From positions 124,001 to 188,000 of the forward strand of contig KN880432.1 of the NCBI GenBank assembly GCA_000934385.1: 64,000 nucleotides of DNA. Direction: 5' to 3'. Shown one piece after another: positions 1 to 11,902 of the stretch. This stretch comes from Cylindrobasidium torrendii FP15055 ss-10 (lineage: Eukaryota; Basidiomycota; Agaricomycetes; Agaricales; Physalacriaceae). The notes under the pieces are model-generated. The model had not been told where the DNA came from. It worked only from the letters and a program-made list of their open reading frames with translations, and did not search any database. Position 1 is the first letter of the stretch. The number at the start of each line of letters is the position of its first letter. The translations under genes were made by a program, and so were the position numbers.

Positions 1-3000
1 CTCTGCCCGCCGCCTCTGCAGCGGTCCTCATTGTCTTCACTCGCGTCCAAGAGCTACTCAACTCGACATACGCTTCTTTCGACCTTTATTCCCAGGCAAT
101 AGCGACCAGCATCCGTGACCAGCGCTCCGCATCGGAGAAGGAAGTCAAAAGCTTCATCAAACTAGCCAGCTGGAAGGACATCAACGTCCAAGCGCTCAAG
201 GCCAGCGCACAGAGGACGCATCATCAATTATACAAGATCATTCGCAAGTTCCGCGAAGTTCTTCGGGCGCCCGTCGCTGGCTTCTTCATCCCTCAGTCGG
301 CCAACCAGGCGGAGGGAGTTGCAAGTGAAGTTTCCCTTCCTGCCGTATACCCACTTCCCACACCTACATTCCCCGCAGCGGAAGGAAGTGGGCCATCCCA
401 TCTCGAAAACCTTGAGCGCACATACGCTAGGCTGGTGGACCTCTCTGACTCCAAAATCCGGCCATTCTTGGCCAATGTTCTTCCACGCAATGTTGAGGAA
501 TTGAGCTCCGAAATAATCACCGGCATCGAATCTTTGTCGGTTTCGCACATCCCCGCTGAAGTGACCGGCGAAAAGCGAACAAAGCATCTGAAGGCCCTCT
601 TGGTCCGCAAGCGTAAGGCCTGGAGCGACCTGTTGAAGGAACTCAAGCGTGCTGGTTTCGCTACCAATCTCTCTACTGAGACGCTTGCGAACCATCAAGA
701 CAAGCGATGGATTCGAGAACAGCCATCTATTGCTATCGACGGGACCTTTGATTTCATGCCTATCGCAAAACGGGGAGATCATTATTTCAGGCGCCTCGAA
801 GTAACCCTGAACGACCTTCGCACATCAATTCCTGGACACCATTCAGATCTCACGACTCGCGAGCTTCAGAGGGGTGTGATGTTTGTTGAATCATGTTTCG
901 GAATGTCTGTTGATTTACGAGCCCGGTAAACATTGGCCCTCATTATTTCCGTTGGCTGTGGCTAACTTGTATCTTTAGCCTTGCCCACGCCGCCAATGCT
1001 CTGATCAAGCTCGAGAAGACCATTCGCCGAATGCGGATGATATCCTCGGCAGAGAGCATACATCAGTTCGGAACGCACGTTGCCACATACGCTCAAGATG
1101 TCCATAATCTTTTGCGTGGTATCGATAATGCTCTCGATGAAGCAAAGATCGTACTGTCGACTATGCAAGGGCTACAGGCGGACGCTCTCATTGAGACGGT
1201 TGTCGTGGAAGTCACTCGTTTCAAGGGCGAAGTGACCTTAGCACTCGACCGAGTCTACCCAGTTGTGCAGCTGGTTGAATTGACTTCATTCCCGATTATC
1301 TTCAATGGTATGTTATTTCGCCAATTATTAGAGTCGTTGCTCAACCTTCCATAGATGAAGTCAAAATCCTGCAAGACGGACTGAACCTGATCAGCAATGC
1401 AAAGAGGTGGCTCGATGGCATGACTGAGAAGCACACTCGTTCGCATCGTATCTTCAAGGGAATTTCGACCTGGCTTTCTCAGCAACCCACCCCATCCCTT
1501 GACCGCGACGAAGCCATCACGCCCCCCGAATCTGGCAATGCGGTTATCGACGCCTGTCTCGTTGGTATACAGGGAATGCTCAAACAGTGCACCGAAATCC
1601 CTGAAGATATCGCTGATCGAGACAACCACATTCGCGCCGACTACCATTCTGTCAAGGAACTCACCTCAAGTGCAAACCTCTCGGTCTTTGCGAGTTTGAC
1701 TCATGTAGCTTTCGCGTCCGTCATTCAAGTACCAGAGCGTTTTTCATCCCTTCAACGATTCCTCCCCTTCGTCGAACAGTATTTTGCCCTCGCCACCGAC
1801 CAGCTTACCCTACACGCACACTGGATGAAGTCCTTGTTCAAACTATCTTTTGTTCTCTGTTCCCTCCTTCGTTCTCTGGCCACGGAAGGCTTTTGCAAGC
1901 CGCCAGACTCGGAGGACACAGGTGACGGCGGGGCAGCTGAGAGTATGACCGAGGGTCTAGGAATGGGCGAAGGCACCGGAGACAAGAATGTCAGCAACGA
2001 AATTGAAGAGGAACATCAAGTAGAGGGTCTTAAGGGAGAGGAAAACCCGGACGGCGAGGCAGAAGGAGGCGAGGACGACAATGCAATCGAGATGGCCGAC
2101 GATGTTGGAGGTGATATGCAGGACGTGCCCGACGAAGGGTCGCAGAGCGGGGATCAGTCTGACGAGGAGGAAAAGGATGAGGATGAAATGGACGAGCAAA
2201 TCGGAGATTTGGACGCATCTGACCCAGATGCCGTTGATGAGAAGCTATGGGGCGACGAGCAGGGTCCTGAAGAGTCTGCAAAGGACGAGAAGACGGATAA
2301 GGACCATTCAACGGAGCAACAGGCAGGAGAATCTGAGGTTGTCGCCAAAGAAGGAGAGAAAACCGACGACAAGGAGAAAGAGCAGAGTGAGCAAGAGCGG
2401 AAGGCCGACGAAATGGACGACGAAGGAGTGCCAGAGGAGCAGGCACCTGAGGAGCAGGATCCTCAGGCTAGCGGTGCCCCGATGGATGACCATGTTCCTG
2501 AAGCAGATACTCTTGACTTGCCGGACGACATGGACTTGGGTTTGGAGCCAGACGGCGATGCGAAAGACCAAGATGATGATGCTGATATGGTGGAGGACGA
2601 AGATGTGCCCGAAGATGGGGCAATGGAGGATAGCAATGTGGATGACAGCACCAGTGCAGAGGAAAATGATGGGAAGGATGCCGATGGCCAAGCGCAACCA
2701 GAAACTGGCGACGATGATATGGGAGGAGACGATGGGCAGCAAGGTCTAGCGGAAACGGCGCCAGAGGATGATAAGACTGCCGACGACGCAGACGATGGCG
2801 CGATTGCACCTCCAGACATTGGCATGGGCGACGACAGTGCGCAGGTAGACCAAATGCGCAATGAACATGCCGAAGAAGGCGCCTCTGGTGAAGCCAGGGA
2901 TTCCTTGGGCGCAGGAAATGCCATGAACCAAGATCCCGCAAACCAGCAGTACGTCTTGTCTAAATGTTGCCGAGCTTAGCATCTGATGTTTTTCTAGCTC

Positions 3001-4519
3001 AGCGATGCCTGACCAGCCGCAACCTGACCAGCTAACCGAACCTTTTGATGCACAAGCTGAAGCCGGAGAGGATGGTGCTGGTACGCACCTCGGCCAGCTT
3101 TCGCAGGGACAGAAACAGGGACAAGCAGAGACACAGAGCGACCCGCGCCGTTCCATCGGAGATGCCTTGAAAGAGGCTCATCAGACATTCAACGAGATTC
3201 TCCAGAGCCAACGCCAGGAGCGCCCATCTGACCCATCCGAGAGCCAAATGGCAGAGCAACTCGAACATATTCACCCTGACGACAATGCATCTGACATGCA
3301 AGCACTGGCACCTGCAGAGGACGAGCAAACCGCCCGGCTGAGGGACCTGAAGCTCATCGACGAGGAGGCTGCACCGCAGGAAGACATGCCCATGGATGTA
3401 GACGCTCCGGAGCCGGCGCAGGAGGTACCGCGAAATCAGCGTGCGAAGGAAGAGAAGACTGGCGAGGCAAAGTCAGAACGTCCGGAAGAAGGTCGCGAGT
3501 CAGCGATCGTCAACCAGCCCACGGGAACCTCTTCATCTGTCAACACAAGCGGTGCCAAGGGAGACGTTGAAATGGCGGAGACCCCCCCTTCTGAGGATGT
3601 CGAACTGGCGATGCGGCGGTGGCAAGAATCCGGTGCACCTGTCGAAGGAGCAGAGGGTATCTGGCGTTTGTATGAAAACCTGACCCACGATTTAGCCTAC
3701 GCCCTATGCGAGCAGTTGCGTCTGATCCTAGAGCCTACTCTTGCCACGCGCCTCAAGGGAGACTACCGCACCGGAAAGCGCCTCAATATGAAGAAGATTA
3801 TTCCCTACATCGCCAGCGACTACACAAAGGACAAGATATGGTTGCGCCGTACACGGCCGTCCCAGCGCGAATACCAAATTCTCATCGCTCTGGACGACTC
3901 ACGGTCCATGTCGGAATCCCACTCCGTCCATCTAGCCTATCAAACCATGACGCTTGTCTCGAAGGCACTCACCAGACTCGAAGCCGGAGACATCGGTATC
4001 GCACGATTTGGACAGACAGTGGACATCATCCACGGCTTCACGGATGGACCGTTCACGGACCAGACGGGTACGCGTGTCGTCAATGCGTTCCAGTTCGACC
4101 AAAAGGCTACGAATGTGCTTTCGCTCGTAGATCGCAGCTTGCAAGTACTTGAGCAGGCGCGCGAACGGCGGTCGTCTGGGTCAGCGGCGGCGGCGGATCT
4201 GTGGCAGCTGGAGGTGATCATTTCGGATGGTATTTGCCAGGACCATGAGCGGTTGCGGTCTGTGTTGCGGAAGGCGGAGGAACAGAGGGTCATGATTGTG
4301 TTCATCATCATTGATTCTCTGGATGCACAACAAGGCTCGATATTCACAATGAAACAGGTGGATATGCAAACGGTGGACGGGCGCATGGAGATGAAGCTCA
4401 ACAGGTATCTAGACACCTTCCCGTTCGAGTATTATGTGGTTTTGCGAGATGTGGAGGCGTTGCCTGAAGTATTGTCGACGACCTTGAAGCAGTTCTTTGA
4501 GAGAGTATCAGAGGAGTAG
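1..4519 (+). CDS. MDN1: Midasin (AAA ATPase of 60S pre-ribosome maturation), 3' part
   Basis: This is the C-terminal part of midasin/Rea1, the giant dynein-like AAA+ ATPase that strips assembly factors (Ytm1, Rsa4) from pre-60S particles. The window starts inside the gene, so the ATPase ring and most of the linker are missing. What is visible, in order: a helical linker end with the family-typical segment FIKLASWKDINVQAL near base 170; a very long Asp/Glu-rich tail (about 1920-3600); and a C-terminal VWA/MIDAS domain with the metal motif DDSRSMSES near 3892. Three short introns are visible, at about 929-979, 1305-1354 and 2948-2997. The stop TAG is at 4517-4519. The acidic tail followed by MIDAS is diagnostic of midasin. 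The convergent neighbour is VID27, across a 0.9 kb gap. Confidence 0.95.
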
Positions 4520-5449
4520 TTTCGATGTATTTTGTCTCTGGTATCGTTGTAGTTGTACGATTGTAGATCAGTTATCTTGGTGTTGTTTACTTACTTCTGA
4601 AATTGACTTCCAAAGGAACCGAAAGAGCAAGCGAAAGTATCGGATCTGTATATCACCCTAATACCATACGCGATATTGAAGCCTAATAGGCCAGCCCGAT
4701 CGCTTCCATTGTTTGTAATATGATCGTGGTGTGACAAGCTGATCGTCACGGGTCGACTTGAACAACTCTTGAGACTTGCTCTCTTGTGAGCTCGAAAGCA
4801 AAGTCTTCAATCTCGTGTCTTCAAGTCTGCGAGTCACATATAGTGCTATACAGATAACTCCGGCTGCGCGAGATTGACAACTTCGCGATCCTCCAAGTCA
4901 ACACTGAGTGTATGGTTCTGAAGTTAATTGGGCATTGCATTGCATTTTTCGAAGGCTTGAGCCTTTCTAAGGAGACGCGTTGCTCAAGAGACGGTCATAA
5001 AGCTTACATTGATGCTGGTTAAATTGACCACGTCGACATCTGGGGGATTTTTTATGTCATATTTCAGAAGAAAAAAAAGAGATGGTCATAAGACGCCAGG
5101 GAGCCAGGAAGATGTATGTTAATGGTCGAACGCTACCGTTGAATTGAGCCAAATGCCACTGCTTTCCAAAATGACTGTGGACGTCCGCTACAGTAGCCGC
5201 CATTGTATACTTACATGGTGTTATGCAAATGTTAGTGAGTAAGCGCTGCCCTTGAAAATCATTGGCTCATCCCTGGACCGTTGGCCATTCGTCAGTCACC
5301 GTGTCCATGCGATAAAAGTAGTAAGTGAATTGAGGTTCACATTCGAAAGGTACTGTAGAATACAAGTGGGTAGTCAAAAAATCACATCAAGCCAGCAAGC
5401 CTTTGTATGCATATCACATAATAAATGTACAAATCAAACAAGAGAATTT
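4520..5449. other. Convergent intergenic region MDN1/VID27, no gene seen
   Basis: These 930 bases separate the stop codons of two convergent genes and should hold both 3' UTRs. The base composition is more AT-rich than the flanking exons. An open frame on the plus strand near the VID27 end lacks splice signals and any recognisable motif. Confidence 0.6.
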
Positions 5450-8311
5450 CTACCACGGACTGTTTACAATATTCGAATTGCTTCTCGCGTTCTGTAGCTG
5501 GCCAGCCAGCGACGCTCGTGTTGGACGCTTGAGTGACTTCTTATTGACACCATATACATCGTTCTGCAGGGCAACAACCTGAAAGCACGTCTCAACAGGG
5601 TTGTTTCGGTCAGATTTAGGGAAAGAACGCACAATTTCCTTGTCGTCTCCAAACCGGAAACTATCCTGCACGACCTGATCCTCATACAGCTTGATTTCGT
5701 AACGATCCAGCATTCCCTTCTTCACTTTCCCAAAGTCCCACGCAATTATGTACTTGCCAGTCGATGTGACAATCGCATTCTCAGTCTGCCCTTCGCCCTG
5801 GTTGAACCTGCACATGACTTCAGTTTTGTACTTCTGATTCGGACACACGAACGTACCTCGCTGGCGAGAAAGACACATCATGGTTCATGAATGCAACATG
5901 TTCTCCCCGAAGTTGTAACCTGCGCGGCAAAGGCTTCGCATCTGCAGGGAAGCTCCTATCAAAGCCCAGTTGGCCTGCATATCTGCCCTCCCCGATGAGC
6001 GTATCTATCAAAAGAAGATACGTCTTCGTCGTGGCCACAATGTACCTCCCATCAGCCGTTGTGTCGATACCAATTATAGGGTCTCCGAGCGGCGGAAGTG
6101 CAGTTTTCGCATTCTTGCCAATCGAATCGAATAGCCGAATGTCACCCTTCTCGCTAGCCACAGCAAGCTTTCCTGCCGCTGTAGTAGCGACGCCCGAGAA
6201 CTTGTTCTTGCTCGCGTATTGCTTGTATTGACTGTCGACAAGCTTCTTTCCGGAAACTCGAGGGTCTATCCGGAAAAGGGCGTTATGAGAAGCACCTACA
6301 AGGGTCTTCTCCACCGTCGTTGGCGCAAACTTGTTATCCGGCGCTATATGGTCGACAGTTATGTCGTCGTGAATCTTCCACTCCTCCACAACCTTCGCAC
6401 GCTCAACATCCATGCTATACAAAGCATGAGGATCGGTTGGGTTCATAAGTATCATCTTGGCGTCTTGCTCGTGCAACATGACCTGACCGGCGGGTAAGAC
6501 ACATTTTGTGCATTGGCGACTGAACCAACCTGTTTGGGAACGAAGCTCTTGCCTTTGGGCGTTGTAATGTTGCTCATGGTCGCGACATACTTGACACCTT
6601 TGTTACCATCGGTGTCACGTCGGAAGACACCGATGTTGGCGCCCCGGACGACAAAGGAGCGGTCCCCGTTGTAGCCAACCGTGAGGAGGGAGTTCTTCAC
6701 GCCATCGCCCCGCGGCGCTCGTGCTTCGTCGTCCTCACTGTCCTCGTCATAGACTTCGTCCTCTTCATCAGAATCTAAAGCCAATGAGCACACGTTTCAT
6801 GGTTGGAGGCTAACAGACTCACCTGTTGTTGCCTCCAGATCCGACTGTATTTGATCCTCCTCGTCCTCTTCCTCGTCTTCAGCATTGCCCATCTCATAGT
6901 CTTCATCCAAGTTCGAGCTCATAACATAGGCTTTCTCATCAGCCTGGGCATTCGATTAGTACGCCGTCCACTTTGCGCTACAAATGGAAACCGCACCTTG
7001 ATCTTCGACCAGGGAGTTTGGAACTTTGTTTCCCAAGCAGCGATGGTGAAATTCTCAAGGAACGAGTTGTACGGCTCCGGGCCTGGGAATCTGAATAGCC
7101 AGCTTGTCATGTCAACATCATTGTCGTCGACTTTGTTCCATGTCACGGAGGTCATTTGTGATGACCACTTTTCATTCATGCTGGCGTTGATTTCATGCGC
7201 GAGTAGAATCCGGTCATCCTCCGGTGTAAGTGCAGCCAGCCAGTACTTGTGCTGACCTTCGACCTGCATGATTTGCGCGTTGAATTCCCCCTGCAGCTCA
7301 AACGAGCCATCGCCGTCGATGCGCTCGGGCTTAATCCATATGTAAAGTTCCGCCGGGGATTTGAACAGGACGACGGTTGGATCACTGACGCCTACACCGC
7401 CTTTGCCTTTGCCCTTGGGCGGGGCAGGCGAAGGTGGTGCAGAAGCATCTTGACTTGTTTGCTTGGAAGCCTTGCGGCGTGGGGGGGCTTTCTTTGCCTC
7501 GGGCCTGCAACAATAAGGAAAAGTAAATGTGGGGCAATCGGCCAACGCACTTCCAGATAAACTCCTCCAGCTCTTTATCCGACAGACTGTCCCCGTTTTG
7601 ACGGTATCTGCGCTCGTACATAGCGCGATACATGCATGTCTCGAAGAAAGCCTTGGTTGGGCGATTGGTTCCGGAAGCAACATATTCATAGAATTCGTCG
7701 ACATCCCCGCGCATGTCACGCCAGATGAAAGTGGGTTCTCCCTCAGTTTCTGTGGTACGGAACTCGAGTTCTGCGTCAATCAAGAATGTCCTCTCTTCGT
7801 CAGCTGGAGAAAATGTCAGTGGAAGTGCAGTGTATGGCATTTGGGCGATGAACGCACTCTCATCGGAATCATCCAACAGCTCTGCCTCTCCCTCCTCATA
7901 AACGCGAGTGATGACCAGCTCAAAGTTGTGCTCGAGAGAGGGGACGCGACGGATGGTAGCCATAGCCTCGGGGTAGCTGAGGAGAACAATGAGGGTGATC
8001 TCTTCGCGGTAGCGAGGTAGTCATACATGCATTCTCGAGAAGAGCGGATGTTTCCTGGGCGAGCCAAGTACAGTTGGCCAGTTGATATCTTCACGACTGT
8101 GTGGAATATTATTTAGGCTTGCCAGAATCGTGTAATAGTGCCGTACCTTCAGCTGCATTTGGATCCTCTATCGCGAGAAGTAGAAGTGAGCGGTAGATAG
8201 GCGGTTGTGCTGTGAACAGACGTACGCCAGACCTTTCCCATCACTTGAACAAGGGTCAGTCTAGTTTTTTCTGGATTTTATGCGCGACATACAACTCTTG
8301 AACAAATTCAT
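5450..8311 (-). CDS. VID27: Vid27-family protein (vacuolar import and degradation 27)
   Basis: This is a Vid27-like protein, a family named for a yeast gene linked to vacuolar import and degradation of fructose-1,6-bisphosphatase. The biochemical role is not established. The start codon is at 8311-8309. Exon 1 encodes only MNLFKS, and a 49-base intron with a GACTGAC branch site joins it to LMGKVWQDPNAAEV, as in relatives. Next come the N-terminal PH-like part (ISTGQLYLARPG), an acidic linker, and a C-terminal beta-propeller-like Vid27 domain with segments such as DAKMILMNPTDPHALYSMD and KYIIAWDFGKVKKG. The C-terminus ends after a Ser/Asn-rich tail at TAG 5452-5450. About ten exons with short introns are visible. 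It is head to head with a small gene at 8438, with only 126 bases between the two start codons. Confidence 0.92.
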
Positions 8312-8437
8312 GGCGGCGGAGCGGAGGAAGGATGAGCGTTCAGAGGTAGCTGATACGTCGTCACAAGCGTGACAAACTCTCGATCAGTGGTAAGTTGGAG
8401 TTCACCTTGGACATTGACCGTGCTCATCCAATTCAAC
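8312..8437. promoter_or_regulatory. Short divergent promoter VID27 / small gene
   Basis: Only 126 bases separate the start codons of the minus-strand VID27 gene and the plus-strand 80-residue gene. Both promoters and 5' UTRs must overlap here or extend into the genes. No TATA box is evident. Confidence 0.5.
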
Positions 8438-8777
8438 ATGACTGAACCATCCTCTCCGGGTTTGGCGTCTTACAGATATATCATTCAAATACTAACCAGG
8501 GGATGAGCAGCACCCGCAACTCCCAGGAGACAGAATGCAGCAGCAGAGGGTTTCGAGGTGTGTTCGACGCGTTTTCAATACAAAAATGCTAACAAATTTT
8601 TAGGGAACGCCGTTTCTCCAGGCTGATTCGCGTTTAGCGCGTGAAGCGTCTCGCTCGACGTTTATCGGGGTTGCAACACCAGGCAAGAAGGTTATTCGCA
8701 CAGACCCCGCCATGTTGACGTGCTTTGACCCTGCGGACCGCGAACTGTACGACTTGTGGGCGCCCACGCGGGCCTAG
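8438..8777 (+). CDS. Small uncharacterised protein (80 aa, three exons)
   Basis: I do not recognise this protein. The model is exons 8438-8459, 8511-8557 and 8604-8777. Both introns have GT...AG ends and clear branch sites (ACTAACC and GCTAAC), and the frame stays open across both joins to TAG 8775-8777. The product begins MTEPSSPAPATPRRQNAAAE and has a low-complexity, TP-rich N-terminus. It continues with a compact second half holding FLQADSRLAREASRSTFIGV and a final CFDPADRELYDLWAPTRA. The second half looks constrained rather than random. No signal peptide or membrane segment is seen. It is divergent from VID27 and 199 bases upstream of FES1. The TP/RR segment followed by a short helical tail is compatible with a small nuclear or cell-cycle scaffold protein, but that is only a guess. 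Confidence 0.6.
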
Positions 8778-8976
8778 AATTAGAGCACTGGCAGTAGAGT
8801 AATTGGAGACGATTGAAAGTTGGAAGATTCGTGTGGCGTGCCAGTGACGTCACGATGACCGATCGAGTACATCTCTTCTCGAAGCTCCTCCCTCCCACTG
8901 TCAAGTGTATTTTACGCCAGTTCATAATCCATCGCTGCCGTCACCTCCACACTACCTCTCTTGATCTCTCCCTACA

Positions 8977-10234
8977 ATGTCACAATCTCTCCTACGATGG
9001 GCTGTTGAAAATACCGATGTAAATGCACCTCCAGTACCCATTGAGCGGAAAGACCTCGACCCAGCCATAATCGACGCGATCCTGGGCAAGTCAGATGCGG
9101 AGCAGATGAAGGAAGACATGGCCGTGGCAACAGACGTGCACAGGTCAGAGGACGAACGGATGGACGCGCTAGACCATATGGAAATGGTGCGTTCTCTATC
9201 GGTCTTTGATCCCTTCTCACACTCTTGCAGCTCATTGAGAACATAGACAATGCGAATGGTACCTTTTCAACCCCCCTTATCGAACCATTTCTTCATATGA
9301 CCTTCACCTTCAGATTTGGACAAACTCCAGATGTGGCAGCCATTACATGCGCTGTTGAGCTCAGAAAATTCGACAGATGACATCAAGATGCAAGCGTTAT
9401 GGGTTATTGGTACCGCTCTGCAGAACAACCCTTCTGCCCAGCAGGCGGTACGTCTACTACTCTGGAAACATTGACTTCTTCTTGAACGTCTAATCAGTAC
9501 TCGAAACACAACCCATTGAAAACACTCATTGACTTCATCGACTCTTCCATCTCCAAATCTACTCAAATACGCTCCAAGGCTCTATACACTCTCTCTGGTC
9601 TTTTGAAACACAACTCCCCCGCAGTGAAGGAAATGGGCGACGTCGATGGGTGGTCCAAGCTGCGCAACGCTTTGCAAGGTTGGCGCCCTTTTCCAAAGAA
9701 ACCATTCTAGTGCTCATGTGTGTAGACCCCGACATCACCGTGCGTCGCAAGACTGCATTCTTACTTGCAGCCCTTCTGTCACCAACAGAGGGTTTTGTCG
9801 CCCCCGCCGACGGAATACTCGGTGGACAGAACCAGCCTGTGCATTCCAACTCACACGCTGCAAACATCAGTGACCCCTCGAGAACCGACACCTCTACTTC
9901 GACTGTCAACGCCATGACGGAGCATAACATCCTATCAACCGTTGTGGATGGTCTCATAAAGCCATTGCCGTACGGTGAGGATGGCGACGTCGAAGAGCCC
10001 GACGCTGACTTGGAGGAGAAGCTCGTGAGGTATGTTTTTAACGATTTCTCGAGATAGCTTCTCAATCCATACTCTAGCATCCTGAAGACCTACACCGTCA
10101 ACTGCAACGTTTCCCTCGATGCCGAGTTCAAAGATAGCATCAGACAGTGGCTAGCAAAGGAGAAACCACGAAACGAAGAAAACTGGGGCATGAGCGTGGG
10201 GGAGCTCGACGAATTTGAGAAAAAGCTACTGTAG
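8977..10234 (+). CDS. FES1: Hsp70 nucleotide exchange factor Fes1/HspBP1
   Basis: Fes1 is a cytosolic armadillo-repeat exchange factor that releases ADP from Hsp70 (Ssa) and helps send misfolded proteins to degradation. The first exon encodes MSQSLLRWAVENTD, the typical N-terminal Fes1 helix. It is followed by ENIDNANDLDKLQMWQPL and the signature ALWVIGTALQNNPSAQQAY, then further armadillo repeats (ALYTLSGLLKHNSPAVKEM and VRRKTAFLLAALLS). Six exons are visible, with short introns after MEM, after NAN, inside QQA|YSK, after LQ and after LV. The stop TAG is at 10232-10234. An acidic insert near residues 270-290 precedes the C-terminal helices. It converges on ORC6 with only about 40 bases between the two stop codons. 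Confidence 0.93.
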
Positions 10235-10273
10235 CATAGCATCTATAGTGTATCTGTAATATTGATCATAACT

Positions 10274-11706
10274 CTAAGGTTCGATGCGACTGTGTTTAGC
10301 ACGAAGACGTGCGGCAACGATTCTAGGGTCCCGACGGCCCCATTGTTTACTATCCAAAAACACTGGTCTGAAGCGCCTTCGAGGCTGACGTTCTTCCTCA
10401 TCCTCAGAAATATCTTGTTCAACAATTGTTCGTTTCCGCCGGCGAGGCGACTCCTGCGGTTTCGTGTGCGATGGGAACAACTCCTCTCTTGATTTCTCCT
10501 CCGCGAACAGGACGTTTTGAAGCTTGCTGGGTGACGGAGGTAGTTTATGGTTGCGCGTAGGAGTTCCCGGAATGGACGCAACACCGAAAACGGGCACCTT
10601 TCGACTGGGCACCTCGACACTGACCTGCATCCTTGACGCTTTCGCTGGACTTGGCGTGTCTGGTTTGTCGACGAAAGGATCATCTTCGTCTGGAGCAGGC
10701 GGCTCGGGAAGTTTGCGTTTATCACCTGTAGGTGCTTTTGGTTTCGGCGTCGAGGGAGAACCGAATTTAGCGGGAGAAAAGGCGGGGACTTTGGATGGGG
10801 ATATCGCTTTCTGCTTGCTAGGCGACATGGGCGTCTTCCCGGGCGTCTGTCCAGTTGGCGCAGTGCGTACAGGACGACGGCTCGGTGTATTGGGTACCGA
10901 CGAGATATCACTTGCTCCCTCAAGACCAATGGCACGAGCAAATGCACCCTTCGTCTTGATGGCCATGTTCGAGTTCTTTTGAAGAGTGCTCAGCGTCTCT
11001 TGAACGTCGTTCAAGTCGAGTCCCTCGCTTTTCGCAAGTTCTTTGATACTCAATCCATGCTGGCCTGGCTAAATGACCATGAGCAATGGGATGACAGCAG
11101 TGGCTCAGACGTACATGTGTAATCATTATAACCCAGTAGAACATAGCCAATTTGAGTTCCGAGGTTTGCGAGTCGAACAAACCTGACATTGCGGTGTTCG
11201 CCTCAGCATCGTTCATACATCGTCGTAATTCTTCAGCGTGCGGCCTCCCGGTCCAGTATTTGGTGAACAACGGGTCATATCTCGAGATTGCTCCAGAGCG
11301 CGTACCACGCCTACTTGGTGTAGATGGCACAGACCTATCCCCGGCTATCTTGACGTTCTTCTTCGGGGAGCCTGCATTCGCCTTCTCGAGAGCACCTCGC
11401 ACAGTCCTCACATGCTTGTCGAACTCGGCCTTGCTTTCGCATGTCACCGCCTTGGCAGTGTCTAATGTAAATTCGGTGGAGTTCAGGCTATAACATTGTT
11501 AGCTTCACTGGATATTTCTGGAGTACCACGCACTTTGTTGCAGCGATATACGCACAATAAACAGGAAGATGTGTGCTCGCTCCGCCCAAAACAAATCCAG
11601 ACCCCGGACCAGTATTGACCTTGGCCTTGTCGTAAATTTCGACGGCCAGCCGACGCGTTTCCAGGTCAGAAATGAGCTGCTTGATCCTCTGGTCGCCCGT
11701 ATTCAT
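10274..11706 (-). CDS. ORC6: Origin recognition complex subunit 6
   Basis: Orc6 is the smallest subunit of the origin recognition complex and is needed for MCM loading. The start is at 11706 (MNTGDQRIKQLISDLETRRL). The N-terminal TFIIB/cyclin-like fold is suggested by LPVYCAYIAATK and the following helices, with a second helical block around RYDPLFTKYWTG. A long Ser/Thr-Pro-rich linker with many SP/TP sites (for example TPGKTPMSPSKQKAISPSK) suggests CDK regulation, as in yeast Orc6. The last exon ends in a basic tail with FLDSKQWGRRDPRIVAARLR, matching the C-terminal helix that contacts Orc3 in other species. At least three introns are visible. One, just after 11110, splices ITH to PGQHGLSIKEL. 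The stop is TAG 10276-10274. Confidence 0.8.
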
Positions 11707-11803
11707 GGTGGATAGTGATGGTCAATTGGCAACTCAAGGTGTACTTTCGATCGCGTTGCCGGCGGCATGCAGAGCCCCATATCGTGATTGCATATAAGCT
11801 TGT

Positions 11804-11853
11804 TATGTATGTATGTATGTATGTATGTATGTATGTATGTATGTATGTATGTA
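11804..11853. repeat. (TATG)n microsatellite
   Basis: About 12.5 perfect copies of the tetranucleotide TATG lie between the ORC6 start codon and the stop codon of the TPR-CHAT gene. It sits in the ORC6 upstream region and the probable 3' UTR of its neighbour. Confidence 0.97.
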
Positions 11854-11902
11854 CGCTAATGGGACGAAGCCTTTTATCGTCTTGACCTTCGTAGGAGCTA
11901 TT

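Noticed and set aside
2030..2941. Several minus-strand open frames over the MDN1 acidic tail
   Set aside because: They are antisense shadows of GA-rich codons for Asp/Glu runs; they give Ser/Pro/His-rich low-complexity text and no motif.
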